Below, one piece after another: positions 15,696 to 25,512 of a stretch of 64,000 bases of DNA. Within the stretch, counting starts at the first letter, position 1. Each line of letters opens with the position of its first letter. The notes beneath the pieces were generated by a model, which saw only the letters and a list, made by a program, of their open reading frames with translations, had not been told where the DNA came from and ran no database searches. This DNA comes from Paraburkholderia sp. PREW-6R (lineage in GTDB: Bacteria > Pseudomonadota > Gammaproteobacteria > Burkholderiales > Burkholderiaceae): positions 806,001 through 870,000 of the forward strand of contig NZ_CP155074.1 in NCBI RefSeq assembly GCF_039621805.1, written 5' to 3'. A program made the translations under genes and the position numbers.

Positions 15696-16226
15696 ATGAG
15701 CGCAACAAAATTTCGCCGTGCGATAAGTGCGGCGACTCCGCTTGCCGCCCGTCCGGGTAATGCACTGCAATCGCTCGATCGCATCGACCGCGCAATTCTG
15801 CGGCAGTTGCAGACCGACGCGTCGATCTCCAACGTCGCCCTGGCGGCGAAAGTGAAGCTCAGCGCGCCGGCTTGCCTGCGTCGCGTAGAGCGTCTCAAGG
15901 AGTCGGGCCTGATTCGCGGCGTAGTCGCCCTGATCGACCCGAAGGCCGCAGGCGCGGGCATGCTGGTGGTGATTGGCGTGGTGCTGGACCGCTCCACGCC
16001 CGAGTCGTTTGCCGAGTTCGAAAAGGCGGCGCAGAAGGTGGCCGGCTGCATGGAATGTCACGTGGTGACCGGCGAATTCGACTACTTCATGACCATCCGC
16101 ACGCGCGACAGCGAGAGTTTTAACCGTCTGCACGCGGAGCAACTGCTCTATCTGCCGGGTGTGCGGCAGATCCGGTCGTTCATGGTGCTCAAGGAGATCC
16201 TTTCGACCACGAAATTTCCGCTCTGA
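15696..16226 (+). CDS. acdR: Lrp/AsnC-family regulator of ACC deaminase
   Basis: A 176-residue feast/famine regulator. A ~20-residue basic leader precedes the HTH (LDRIDRAILRQLQTDASISN, then LSAPACLRRVERLKESGLI), and the C-terminal RAM domain (GMLVVIGVVLDRS, CHVVTGEFDYFMTIRTRD, RSFMVLKEIL) binds amino acids and oligomerises. It is divergent from acdS, the arrangement known for AcdR, which activates acdS in response to ACC. The gene name rests on that context plus family membership. The N-terminal leader is slightly long for Lrp proteins; the ATG at 15696 is the only clear start. Confidence 0.92.
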   Translation: MSATKFRRAISAATPLAARPGNALQSLDRIDRAILRQLQTDASISNVALAAKVKLSAPACLRRVERLKESGLIRGVVALIDPKAAGAGMLVVIGVVLDRSTPESFAEFEKAAQKVAGCMECHVVTGEFDYFMTIRTRDSESFNRLHAEQLLYLPGVRQIRSFMVLKEILSTTKFPL

Positions 16227-16502
16227 TAGCGCAGTCGAAGACTGAGGGCGAGCATGCCGGCACTATGGGGTGCGTCGCAACGCGTGGAGTTCGTACAGTC
16301 CGGTCAACGTCCCTCGATCCGCAAGCCGCAGACACGCGAAACCCAGTTGCCGGTGCGCATTTTGTATAAGTGGGCTCCCCAAGGCACGTGTACCGCGGCG
16401 CAAGCGCCAGGATTTAACTAGCGGGTACAACGTTTGCTCCCTCTTTCCGCGCGCGAGCCCGGATTCCCCCACCGCCGCGCCCCGAACAAGGAGCAGATTC
16501 CC

Positions 16503-18635
16503 ATGGCAGGTAAGACGAACACGAAGCCGGCAGCAGCCAACGCCCAGGCGAAGGCGAAAGCAGACGTGCCGGCGAATGATCTGAAATCGAAGGACCTCCA
16601 GCAGTTTCGCGTCAGCCCTGAAGGACAGGCATTGAGAACCAATCAGGGCGTCAAGATCTCCGACAACCAGAACACGCTGCGAGCAGGTCCGCGCGGCCCG
16701 TCGCTGCTTGAAGACTTCATCATGCGTGAGAAGATCACGCACTTCGACCATGAGCGCATTCCCGAGCGCATCGTGCATGCGCGCGGCTCGGCGGCGCATG
16801 GCGTGTTTCAGGTGTACGAGTCGATGAGCGAGTATACGAAGGCGGCATTCCTGCAGGACCCGTCGGTACAAACGCCGGTGTACGTGCGCTTTTCGACCGT
16901 GCAGGGTCCGCGTGGATCGGCCGATACGGTTCGCGACGTACGTGGTTTCGCGGTGAAGTTCTACACCCAGGAAGGTAATTACGATCTGGTCGGCAACAAC
17001 ATGCCGGTGTTCTTCATTCAGGACGCAATCAAGTTTCCCGACTTCGTGCATGCGGTGAAGCCCGAAGCGCCGAATGAAATGCCAACGGGCGGCTCGGCAC
17101 ACGACACGTTCTGGGATTTCGTATCGCTCGTGCCTGAATCCGCGCATATGGTGCTCTGGACCATGTCGGACCGCGCGATTCCGCGCAGTCTTCGCACAAT
17201 GGAAGGCTTCGGCATTCACACGTTCCGCTTCGTCAACGCGAAAGGCGAAGGACGTTTCGTCAAATTCCACTGGCGTCCGGTGCTGGGATCGTACTCGCTG
17301 CTGTGGGACGAAGCGCAGAAGCTGGCCGGCAAGGACCCGGACTTTCACCGACGCGATCTGTGGGAAGCGATCGAGCGCGGCGATTACCCGGAGTTCGAGC
17401 TGGGGGTGCAGATCATCGAAGAAAAAGACGAACACAGCTTCGATTTCGATCTGCTCGATCCGACCAAGCTGATCCCCGAAGAACTGGTGCCCGTGAAAAT
17501 CATCGGCAAGATGACGCTCAATCGCAATCCGGATAACTTCTTTGCCGAGACCGAGCAGGTCGCGTTTCACCCGGGGCATATCGTGCCGGGTATCGACTTC
17601 TCGAACGACCCGCTGTTGCAGGGTCGCCTGTTCTCGTACACGGATACGCAGATCAGCCGCCTGGGTGGCCCGAACTTCCACGAGATTCCGATCAACCGGC
17701 CCGTCGTGCCGTTCGTCAACAATCAGCGCGATGCGATGCACCGCCAGGCCATCAACGTCGGACAGGCATCATACGAACCGAACTCCGTGAGCGGCGGCTG
17801 GCCGAAAGAGACCGAACCGGCTGCGTCGGACGGCGGCTTCGAAACCTATCAGGAGCGTGTGGACGGCACCAAGATTCGCGTGCGCAGCGAATCGTTCGGC
17901 GATCATTTCTCGCAGGCCGCGCTGTTCTATAACAGCATGTCGCAACCGGAAAAGGACCACATTGCCGCGGCCTACCAGTTCGAACTCGGCAAGGTGACGC
18001 GGCCCGAGATCCGCGCGCGCGTGGTCAACGAAATCCTTGCCAACTTCGACGCGGACCTCGCCGCGCAGGTTGCCGAAGGGCTGGGCTTGCCCGCGCCGAA
18101 GAAAGGCACGGTCAAGCTGTCCGGTCCCAAGGATTCACCGGCACTGAGCCTGCTCAATCGTGTCAAGCCCGGCATCAAGACCCGCAAGATCGCATTGCTC
18201 GCTGCGCCCGGTTCCGATGGCGCTTCGATCAGGAAACTGCAGCAGGCGTTGCAAGGCGAGGGCGCGGCGCCCATGCTGATCGCGCCGACGCTGGCCGCGA
18301 TCGACGGCCTCGCACCGGATGCGACGATTGCCGGCTTGCCGTCGATCATGTTCGACGCGGTGATCGTGGTGGGCGGCGACGCCGGTGCGAAGATGCTCGC
18401 GCAATCGGGCGACGCGCGCCACTTCGTGCTGGAGGCGTTCAAGCATCTGAAGGCCATTGCGGCGATCGGCGCGGGGCGAGACGTGGTTGCCGCCGCGCAC
18501 TTGCCGCATGATGCCGACGGCGTGGTCACCGGCGACGACAAGCAGGTCGCCGACGTGCTGAAGAAATTCGTCGAAGTGGCCGGGCAGCATCGCGTGTGGT
18601 CGCGTGCCGCGCAGGCCGAATCGGTGCCGGCTTAA
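16503..18635 (+). CDS. katE: monofunctional catalase HPII, clade II large subunit
   Basis: A 710-residue heme catalase that dismutates hydrogen peroxide. The distal His92 (RIVHARGSAAHG) and Asn165 (LVGNNMPVFF) and the proximal heme ligand Tyr379 (RLFSYTDTQ) have the same spacing as His128, Asn201 and Tyr415 of E. coli HPII. The C-terminal ~150 residues (TRKIALLAAPGSDGASIRKL to the end) are the DJ-1/PfpI-like flavodoxin fold found only in large-subunit catalases; here it probably stabilises the tetramer. The N-terminal 30 residues are Ala/Lys-rich. AAGGAG lies eight bases before the ATG. No OxyR-type site was seen upstream, which fits stationary-phase control, but the promoter is not identified. 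Confidence 0.95.
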   Translation: MAGKTNTKPAAANAQAKAKADVPANDLKSKDLQQFRVSPEGQALRTNQGVKISDNQNTLRAGPRGPSLLEDFIMREKITHFDHERIPERIVHARGSAAHGVFQVYESMSEYTKAAFLQDPSVQTPVYVRFSTVQGPRGSADTVRDVRGFAVKFYTQEGNYDLVGNNMPVFFIQDAIKFPDFVHAVKPEAPNEMPTGGSAHDTFWDFVSLVPESAHMVLWTMSDRAIPRSLRTMEGFGIHTFRFVNAKGEGRFVKFHWRPVLGSYSLLWDEAQKLAGKDPDFHRRDLWEAIERGDYPEFELGVQIIEEKDEHSFDFDLLDPTKLIPEELVPVKIIGKMTLNRNPDNFFAETEQVAFHPGHIVPGIDFSNDPLLQGRLFSYTDTQISRLGGPNFHEIPINRPVVPFVNNQRDAMHRQAINVGQASYEPNSVSGGWPKETEPAASDGGFETYQERVDGTKIRVRSESFGDHFSQAALFYNSMSQPEKDHIAAAYQFELGKVTRPEIRARVVNEILANFDADLAAQVAEGLGLPAPKKGTVKLSGPKDSPALSLLNRVKPGIKTRKIALLAAPGSDGASIRKLQQALQGEGAAPMLIAPTLAAIDGLAPDATIAGLPSIMFDAVIVVGGDAGAKMLAQSGDARHFVLEAFKHLKAIAAIGAGRDVVAAAHLPHDADGVVTGDDKQVADVLKKFVEVAGQHRVWSRAAQAESVPA

Positions 18636-18752
18636 GCACGGGCAATGTTGGCTGCGTGTGGCCGCAACGAGCCGCAAATAGCCCGCATGCAGCGCGCACG
18701 TAGCGCGCCTGCAGCTTGCACGTAACCCGCGTGTAGGCTGCAGGTGGAAACA

Positions 18753-18789
18753 GAAAATGGCCGGTTGAGGCAAACCGGCCATTTTCTTT
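18753..18789. terminator. bidirectional terminator between katE and trehalase
   Basis: A perfect 14-bp stem (GAAAATGGCCGGTT with AACCGGCCATTTTC), six-base loop GAGGCA. The A-rich 5' side and T-rich 3' side make it work on both strands. It lies between the convergent katE and trehalase genes, about 120 bp after katE and 20 bp after the trehalase stop. Confidence 0.9.
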
Positions 18790-18808
18790 GCGCGTAATGA
18801 AAGAACGC

Positions 18809-20716
18809 TTACGGATTGACGCGCGTGCTTTCGTGCAGACGGTGGCTATTCTTCGGCGCAACGGCGGCGGACGCTGCCGCCGCCGACACACCTGCCGGAC
18901 CTTCGGGAATGTCGCTCGGCCGCGTGGCTTGCACGGTCTGCGGATAAAGCAGGAGCAGTGCGCGCAGCACCCCGTTGGTCCAGCCAAAGCCATCCTGAAG
19001 CGGGTATTCGCCGCCGCCTGCCGAGACGCCGGATGTGGTTGCGTCCACATCGTATTTTTCGACGAGTTTGCCCGTGTGCTGGTAGTACGACACGTTGGTT
19101 TTTATCCAGCGTGTCGCAATGGTTTGCGCAAGCGCGGGCTCGCTGTACCGACGCAAGCCCATGACCGCGAGGTATTGCAGCGGCGCCCAGCCGTTCGGCT
19201 CGTCCCATTGCTGGCCGCTGTTCACCTGCGTGGTGGCGAGGCCGCCGGGCCGCAGCAATTCGCGCCGCACGGTGGCCGCCACGGTCTTCGCCTGCTGCCG
19301 GCTGGCCACACCGGCGTATAGCGGATATACCGTCGCGGCGCTGAGCCGGTGCGTCAGCTTGTGGTTCACGAAGTCGTAGTCGCCGAACGCCTGCATCTGC
19401 GGGTCCCATAGCAGGCGGCGGATCGCGTCGGCACGCGTGTTGGCACGCTGCTCCATGTTCTCGGCGTGCGTCACGTCGCCACGCAGACGATAGCCCTTCG
19501 CAAGCGTGCGTTCGAGATCGACCAGCAAGCTGTTCAGATCCACCGGGACGAGCGACGTGACATCCACGGTGGCGAGTGTCTTGCCGTCCGCGAACCAGCG
19601 CGAGCTGAAGTCCCAGCCGGTCTCGCCGCCCGCGCGCAGGTTGCGCCACAAATCCGCGGAGTCGCGTTGCGGCATCTGCTGCGCGGTAAGTACGTCCTCG
19701 CGGTATGACTCGTCGCGTGGCGCTGCGCGTTCGTCCCAGTAGCGGTTGAGCAACGTGCCGTCCTGCAGGCGCACGACATGCCGGTTCGCGTTGCCCGCCG
19801 GCAGTCCTTCGCTGCCGTTCATCCAGTATGCGTACTCGCGTTCCAGTTCGGGCAGGTATTGCGCATAGACGGCGTCGCCGTCCCTGTCGGCGACGAGCCG
19901 CACCATCTGCGCAAAAAACGGTGGCTGCGAGCGGCTCAGATAGTAGGTGCGGTTGCCGTTCGGAATATGACCGTAGCGGTCGATCAGGGTCGCGAAGTTT
20001 TTCAGTTCATCGACGACGAGCGCATGCTGCCCGCTTTCTTCGAGGCCGAGCATGATGAAAAACGAGTCCCAGTAATAGATCTCGTCGAAGCGGTCGCCCG
20101 GCACGATGTACGGATACGGCAGCGGCAGCAGCGACGACCACGGGCTCGCCGTTGCATCGGGATCGCGCCGCAGAACATTCCACAACGTGTCGATATGGTC
20201 GACCACGTTCTGATTCGGATCCGACACATACGCCTTCGATGCGCGCGCCGGCAACGTGAAGTTGTGCTTCACGAAATCGGCGAGGCTGAAGTTGGGTTGC
20301 TGTTTCGCGGCATCGTAGGCCGCGGCGATCTGCGCGGGCGCCGACAGCGGGACCATGTCCGCGAAGGTCTTGCTGTCCGGGTACAAATGCGCGAGTTCCA
20401 CGTCGCGATAGAGCACGGGATATTGCTCGGACGGCGGCACCGCGACCACCGGCGAGCTTTGCGCGGGCGCTTCGACATGCAGCGCGGCGCGGGTCACGCC
20501 GCTGGTCGCGCGCGTGGCGGCTGCGACTGCGGCGGAGGCTGGGACAGCCGGGGCAGCTGGGCCCGACGGCGAAGCGGCACCCGCCGGCGACGCATGCCAC
20601 ACGGCCGTGGCCAGCACGGCGGCCAACGCGACGGCGCGTGCGCAGGTGCGCAATGGTGCGTGCGCGGCGAATTCAGGGGAACAGCGTGGCCAATCGGCAT
20701 GAAGGTCGAGGGTCAT
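18809..20716 (-). CDS. treA: periplasmic trehalase
   Basis: A 635-residue glycoside hydrolase family 37 enzyme that cuts trehalose into two glucose units. A long N-terminal export signal (arginines, then ALAAVLATAVWHASPAGAA) is followed by an Ala/Pro-rich linker to about residue 75. Both trehalase signatures are visible: PGDRFDEIYYWDSFF (signature 1, with D for G at one position) and QWDEPNGWAPLQ (signature 2). The catalytic acid region DFSSRWFADG and the GGEYPLQDGFGWTNGV segment are also intact. Periplasmic location suggests use of external, possibly plant or osmoprotectant, trehalose. It converges on katE and shares its terminator. The signal peptide is longer than usual, so a later start is possible. 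Confidence 0.93.
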   Translation of the reverse strand: MTLDLHADWPRCSPEFAAHAPLRTCARAVALAAVLATAVWHASPAGAASPSGPAAPAVPASAAVAAATRATSGVTRAALHVEAPAQSSPVVAVPPSEQYPVLYRDVELAHLYPDSKTFADMVPLSAPAQIAAAYDAAKQQPNFSLADFVKHNFTLPARASKAYVSDPNQNVVDHIDTLWNVLRRDPDATASPWSSLLPLPYPYIVPGDRFDEIYYWDSFFIMLGLEESGQHALVVDELKNFATLIDRYGHIPNGNRTYYLSRSQPPFFAQMVRLVADRDGDAVYAQYLPELEREYAYWMNGSEGLPAGNANRHVVRLQDGTLLNRYWDERAAPRDESYREDVLTAQQMPQRDSADLWRNLRAGGETGWDFSSRWFADGKTLATVDVTSLVPVDLNSLLVDLERTLAKGYRLRGDVTHAENMEQRANTRADAIRRLLWDPQMQAFGDYDFVNHKLTHRLSAATVYPLYAGVASRQQAKTVAATVRRELLRPGGLATTQVNSGQQWDEPNGWAPLQYLAVMGLRRYSEPALAQTIATRWIKTNVSYYQHTGKLVEKYDVDATTSGVSAGGGEYPLQDGFGWTNGVLRALLLLYPQTVQATRPSDIPEGPAGVSAAAASAAVAPKNSHRLHESTRVNP

Positions 20717-20985
20717 CGGCTAACGGAAAAGAGTGGAGGGTGACGGAGCAGGAGGTGAAGAATTCGCGATGATCTGATTCTTCGCAGGATTGACCCGCGC
20801 GGGCTGCGCAAAGTTGCGTCGTCTGGTGATAGCCCCGCCCAGTAAGGCGCAACCGGCTGTAGCAGGTCGCAGGACAGACCTCATCCTGTATGATTACGCC
20901 GGTCGCGCCGCATCTCAAAAAAGCGCCACGGAAACCCGAAAAATATTCCGAATCGCTTGATTCGCTACGCCCGAAGACTGAAAAA

Positions 20986-23900
20986 ATGACCGCATCCCAG
21001 GCCGTCGACCAGAATCGTTTTCGCAGCATCATTCGCCGCAATATTGCGCTGCCACTCGTAGTCGGTCTCGTCACGATCGCCGTGTTCGTCGGCCTGATCG
21101 CTTATCTCGTGTCCACGATGAACTGGGCCGAGCATTCCGAGCGCGTGATCGGCCAGGCCAATGAAATGCTGCGTCTGGCGGTAGACCGTCAATCGTCCAT
21201 GCGCGGCTTTCTGATTACCGGCGACGAGAAATTCCTCACGCCGTACGAGACGGGCGGCCCGCGCTTCAAATCGCAACTCGACGCGTTGCAGGCTCTCGTC
21301 TCCGATAATCCGCCGCAAGTCGCCAAGCTCAAGCAGATCGACGCGATTCAGGACCGCTGGAGCCGCGTGGCCGAAGAGCTGATCGACGCGCGGCGCCGCC
21401 ATCAGGACTTCCAGGGCGCCGTGTCGACCGGCCGCGGCGCACTCGAATTCGAGGAGATGCGCCACGAATTCGACGATTTTCTCGGCGTCGAACTGGGTTT
21501 GCGCCAGCAGCGCGCCGAAGCCACGCACCGCGTCACCACCACGCTCGTGAGCGTGTTTCTGCTGTTCAGCCTGAGCGTGAGCGCGCTGCTCGCATGGATG
21601 GGGCGTCGCGAACTGATGAGCCTGTCGTCCACGTATGACGGCGTGTTGCGTCGTCAGGCCGAACAGACCGAGATTCTGCAGCAGCAGGTCTGGTTGCGCT
21701 CGGGGCAGCGTCTGCTCGCCGAGAAAGTGGTCGGACAGGCCACGCCGAAACTGGTCGGCCGCGCAATGCTCGATTTCCTCGCCGAATATCTCGACGCTGC
21801 CGTCGGCGCGCTCTATGTGCGCGACAAGCAGCATGGCACGTTGCGCCGCATCGCCGCCTATGGCTTCAGCCGCGAGAGCGAACAGGCCGCGGACCGTCAT
21901 TTCGAGGATGCGGAAACGCTGGTGGGCCAGGCCGCGGTCGCGCGCCGCACGCTGGTTCTGCGCGATGTGCCGGATAACTACATTCAGGTCGTGTCGGCCA
22001 CGGGCCGCAGCGCGCCAAAGAACCTGCTCATCATGCCGATCGACAACGACGGCCAGGTCAACGGTGTTGTCGAGCTGGGCTTCATTCGCGAACTCGGCCC
22101 GCGCGATCAGGAGTTCATGGAACTGATCCGCAGCAACATGGGCGACTTTATCGAAGCCGCGCTGTATCGCGAACGTCTGCAGGACGCGTTGGCGGAAACG
22201 CAGCAGCTGAACGAAGAGTTGCAGGTACAGCAGGAAGAGTTGCGCGTGTCGAACGAGGGGCTGGAAGAGCGCGGCCGCGCGCTGATGGAGTCGCAAACGC
22301 GGCTCGAGGCGCAGCAGGCGGAACTTGAACAGACCAACGTGCAGCTCGAGGAGTACGCGCAACGGCTCGAACGGCAAAAGTCCGACCTGTTGCGCGCGCA
22401 GGACGATCTGGCGGCCAACGCCGAGCGGCTCGAACAGTCGAGCCGCTACAAGTCCGAGTTCCTCGCCAACATGTCGCACGAATTGCGCACGCCGCTGAAC
22501 AGTTCGCTGATTCTCGCAAAGCTCCTGCAGCAGAATCGTACCGGCAATCTCACCGAGGAACAGGTGCGCTATGCGGAAACGATTCACGCGTCGAACAGCG
22601 ATTTGCTGGTGCTGATCAACGACATTCTTGACCTGTCGAAAGTCGAAGCCGGTCAGGTCACCGTCGAGCTCGAAACCGTATCGGTTGACGCGACACTGCA
22701 GTCGCTCGAAGAAATGTTCCGGCCGATCGCAGGCAACAAGCACCTGCGTCTCACGTTCGACCGCGCGCCCGGCACGCCGGACACGGTCGTGACCGACGGG
22801 CAGCGCGTCACGCAGATTCTGCGCAACCTGCTTTCGAACGCGGTCAAGTTCACGGATCAGGGCGAAGTGTCGCTGTCGGTCGCGCCCGCGGCGGATAACC
22901 TGCTGCGCATCGACGTGCGCGACTCCGGCATCGGCATCCCGGCGGACAAGCTGGAGATGATTTTCGAGGCGTTCCAGCAGGCCGATGGGTCCACCAGCCG
23001 TCAATATGGCGGCAGCGGGCTGGGACTGTCGATTTCACGCGAGTTCTCGCGTCTCATTGGCGGCCGCATCACCGTGGCGAGCGAAGTAGGCAAGGGCAGC
23101 GTTTTCACGCTGTGGCTGCCGCTCGACGCCGAGGCCGCACTCGCCGGCTTGTCCATGAACGCAGCGCCGCACGCAGCCGCGCAGTCCGCGGCGCACGCAG
23201 CAGCGTATCCGCGCACCGCGGCAGCAAGCCCGTCGCCGATGTTCACGCACAGCCCCGCCTTCCCATCGCAACCTGCCGCGGCTGAGACCACGGCCGAGCC
23301 GCTGCTCACGCGCGGCGCGTCGGCCAACGTGCAGCCGGCGGTGATCACGCCCGCGAACGGGCTCATCATTGGCAAGGCGCCCGAGGCCACGAGCGGCCCG
23401 ATCGCGGACGATCGCGACAACCGCACCCGCGCCGGCCGCCTGATCATCGCGGTCGAAGACGATCTCGCCTTCGCCGAAATCCTGCGTGATCTGACGCACG
23501 AGCTCGATTTCGACTTCGTTCATGCAAGCGACGCCGCGAGCGGCCTCGCACTGGTGCGTGACATGCGCCCGGCAGCCGTGCTGCTCGACGTCGGCCTGCC
23601 CGACCGTTCCGGCCTAACGGTGCTCGAATGGCTGAAGAACGATCCGCTCACGCGGCACATTCCGATTCACATCGTCTCCGCCACCGATCACGCCGACAAG
23701 GCGCTGCACCTGGGCGCAATCGGCTACACGCTCAAGCCGACTGCGCGCAGCACGATGGAGGCCGCGATCCGCCGCCTTGAAGCGCGTTTGCAACAGCGCC
23801 TCAAACGGGTGCTGGTGATCGAGGACGACGCGCCGATGCGCGAAAGCATTCGCGCGCTGCTGCAAAGCGAGAACACCGAGATCGTGGCGGTCGCGACACT

Positions 23901-24609
23901 GGCCGAAGCGCTGGAATACCTCGCGAAATTCACGTTCGATTGCGTGGTGACCGATCTCGCGCTGCCCGACGGCACCGGCTACGACCTGCTCGAACGGCTG
24001 GCTGCGAACACCGCGCATGCTGCGCTGCCGGTGATCGTCTACACGGGCCGCATGCTGTCCGACGAAGAAGAGCACCGCCTGCGCCGCTACTCGAAGTCGA
24101 TCATCATCAAGGGCGCGAAGTCGCCGGAACGTCTGCTCGACGAAGTCACGCTGTTCCTGCATAGCGTGGAGTCGTCGCTCGCGCCCGAACAGCAACGGAT
24201 GCTGCGCACCGTGCGTCAACGCGACAACGCTTTCGAGGACCGCACGATCCTGCTCGCCGAAGACGACGTCCGCAATATTTTCGCGCTCTCGCACGTGCTG
24301 GAACCGCTCGGCGCGAAGCTGCAGATCGCGCGCAATGGCCGCGAGGCGCTGGAGGTGCTGGAGAACGGCCCCGAAGTGCATCTGATCCTGATGGACATCA
24401 TGATGCCGGAAATGGACGGCATCACCGCGATGGGCGAAATCCGCCGCAATCCGCGTTTCACCCATCTGCCGATCATCGCTCTGACCGCGAAGGCCATGGC
24501 GAACGATCGTGCGCGCTGCCTCGAAGCGGGCGCCGACGATTACGTGTCCAAGCCGATCGACGTCGACAAGCTCGTCGCGCTGTGCCGCGTCTGGCTGCGG
24601 CAACGGTAG
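20986..24609 (+). CDS. hybrid sensor histidine kinase with three receiver domains
   Basis: A 1207-residue membrane kinase. Order of parts: TM1 (~19-43), a helical CHASE3-like sensor (~45-180), TM2 (~184-206), a GAF domain (~240-395), a long coiled coil (~395-485), HisKA with His498 (SHELRTP), HATPase (DSGIGIP, GSGLGLSIS; ~595-715), an Ala/Pro/His-rich linker of ~100 residues, then three receivers, each with its phospho-Asp (LLDVGLPD, VTDLALPD, LMDIMMPE) and conserved Lys. An earlier in-frame ATG at 20890 would add 32 residues. It heads a same-strand set with CheR, CheB and a second kinase, so it probably feeds a shared pathway. CheA-like parts are absent. The signal is unknown. Confidence 0.9.
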   Translation: MTASQAVDQNRFRSIIRRNIALPLVVGLVTIAVFVGLIAYLVSTMNWAEHSERVIGQANEMLRLAVDRQSSMRGFLITGDEKFLTPYETGGPRFKSQLDALQALVSDNPPQVAKLKQIDAIQDRWSRVAEELIDARRRHQDFQGAVSTGRGALEFEEMRHEFDDFLGVELGLRQQRAEATHRVTTTLVSVFLLFSLSVSALLAWMGRRELMSLSSTYDGVLRRQAEQTEILQQQVWLRSGQRLLAEKVVGQATPKLVGRAMLDFLAEYLDAAVGALYVRDKQHGTLRRIAAYGFSRESEQAADRHFEDAETLVGQAAVARRTLVLRDVPDNYIQVVSATGRSAPKNLLIMPIDNDGQVNGVVELGFIRELGPRDQEFMELIRSNMGDFIEAALYRERLQDALAETQQLNEELQVQQEELRVSNEGLEERGRALMESQTRLEAQQAELEQTNVQLEEYAQRLERQKSDLLRAQDDLAANAERLEQSSRYKSEFLANMSHELRTPLNSSLILAKLLQQNRTGNLTEEQVRYAETIHASNSDLLVLINDILDLSKVEAGQVTVELETVSVDATLQSLEEMFRPIAGNKHLRLTFDRAPGTPDTVVTDGQRVTQILRNLLSNAVKFTDQGEVSLSVAPAADNLLRIDVRDSGIGIPADKLEMIFEAFQQADGSTSRQYGGSGLGLSISREFSRLIGGRITVASEVGKGSVFTLWLPLDAEAALAGLSMNAAPHAAAQSAAHAAAYPRTAAASPSPMFTHSPAFPSQPAAAETTAEPLLTRGASANVQPAVITPANGLIIGKAPEATSGPIADDRDNRTRAGRLIIAVEDDLAFAEILRDLTHELDFDFVHASDAASGLALVRDMRPAAVLLDVGLPDRSGLTVLEWLKNDPLTRHIPIHIVSATDHADKALHLGAIGYTLKPTARSTMEAAIRRLEARLQQRLKRVLVIEDDAPMRESIRALLQSENTEIVAVATLAEALEYLAKFTFDCVVTDLALPDGTGYDLLERLAANTAHAALPVIVYTGRMLSDEEEHRLRRYSKSIIIKGAKSPERLLDEVTLFLHSVESSLAPEQQRMLRTVRQRDNAFEDRTILLAEDDVRNIFALSHVLEPLGAKLQIARNGREALEVLENGPEVHLILMDIMMPEMDGITAMGEIRRNPRFTHLPIIALTAKAMANDRARCLEAGADDYVSKPIDVDKLVALCRVWLRQR

Positions 24610-24656
24610 CCGGCGCGCATGCACCGCAGAAAGCGTAACGGAAGCACGGGAACACG

Positions 24657-25502
24657 ATGAGCCGCTCCGAATTCGACGCGCCCCAACGGATCAGCGATTT
24701 CGACATCGAGTTGAAACTGCTGCTGGAGGCGATTTACCTCAAGTATCAGCACGATTTTCGCCATTACGCGATGTCGTCGCTGCGTCGCCGTCTCACGCAG
24801 GCGCTGGAGGAGTTCGGGCTGCGTTCGCTGTCGCAGATGCAGGACCGCATCATGCGCAGCGGCGACGAATTCTCGCGGCTGTTCCAGTACCTGACGGTGC
24901 AGGTCAGCGACATGTTCCGCGATCCGGCGTATTTCCTCGCGCTGCGCGAACACGTGTTGCCGCGCTTGCGCACGTATCCTTCCATCAAGGTGTGGGTAGC
25001 GGGTTGCAGCACCGGCGAGGAACTGTGGTCGCTGAAAATCCTGTTCGACGAGGAAGGGCTTACTGAGCGCACGCTGTTCTACGCGACCGACATCAATCCC
25101 GACGCATTGGCGCGCGCCGAATCCGGTATCTACTCGCTCGAGCGGATTCAGGGCTTTACGCAGAACTATCTGGCCGCAGGCGGCAAGCGTTCGTTGGCGG
25201 ACTACTATCATGCGGCTTATGGCGGCGCGCGCTTCGCGGGCTCGCTGAAAGACCGCGTGGTGTTCGCCGATCACAGCCTGTCGACCGACGAAGTTTTCCT
25301 CGAAGCGCATCTGGTGTCGTGCCGCAATGTACTGATCTATTTCGATCGCGGCCTGCAGGACCGCGCGCTTGGCCTCTTCGAAAACGCGCTCGTGCGGCGT
25401 GGCTTTCTGGGCCTCGGCAGCAAGGAAAGTCTGCGCTTTTCAAGTCATTACCAGGCGTTCGACGAATTCCGTCCGGCCGAACGCATTTATCAGAAACGCT
25501 AG
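24657..25502 (+). CDS. CheR-type glutamate methyltransferase
   Basis: A 281-residue S-adenosylmethionine-dependent methyltransferase. The N-terminal helical domain (DFRHYAMSSLRRRLTQALEE) is the CheR_N fold. The catalytic domain has the SAM loop VWVAGCSTGEE, then FYATDINPDALARAESG and SCRNVLIYFDR. Length and motifs agree with a complete enzyme. It starts 47 bp after the hybrid kinase gene and is followed closely by a CheB-type gene. No chemoreceptor, CheA or CheW lies nearby, so the substrate may be a non-chemotaxis protein, perhaps the membrane kinase with its CHASE3/coiled-coil part; this is inference. Confidence 0.9.
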   Translation: MSRSEFDAPQRISDFDIELKLLLEAIYLKYQHDFRHYAMSSLRRRLTQALEEFGLRSLSQMQDRIMRSGDEFSRLFQYLTVQVSDMFRDPAYFLALREHVLPRLRTYPSIKVWVAGCSTGEELWSLKILFDEEGLTERTLFYATDINPDALARAESGIYSLERIQGFTQNYLAAGGKRSLADYYHAAYGGARFAGSLKDRVVFADHSLSTDEVFLEAHLVSCRNVLIYFDRGLQDRALGLFENALVRRGFLGLGSKESLRFSSHYQAFDEFRPAERIYQKR

Positions 25503-25512
25503 TACGCTCATC

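Noticed and set aside
20965..23004. 679-codon minus-strand frame opposite the hybrid kinase
   Set aside because: Arg/Gln/His-rich and without recognisable domains, while the plus strand has intact GAF, HisKA and HATPase motifs.
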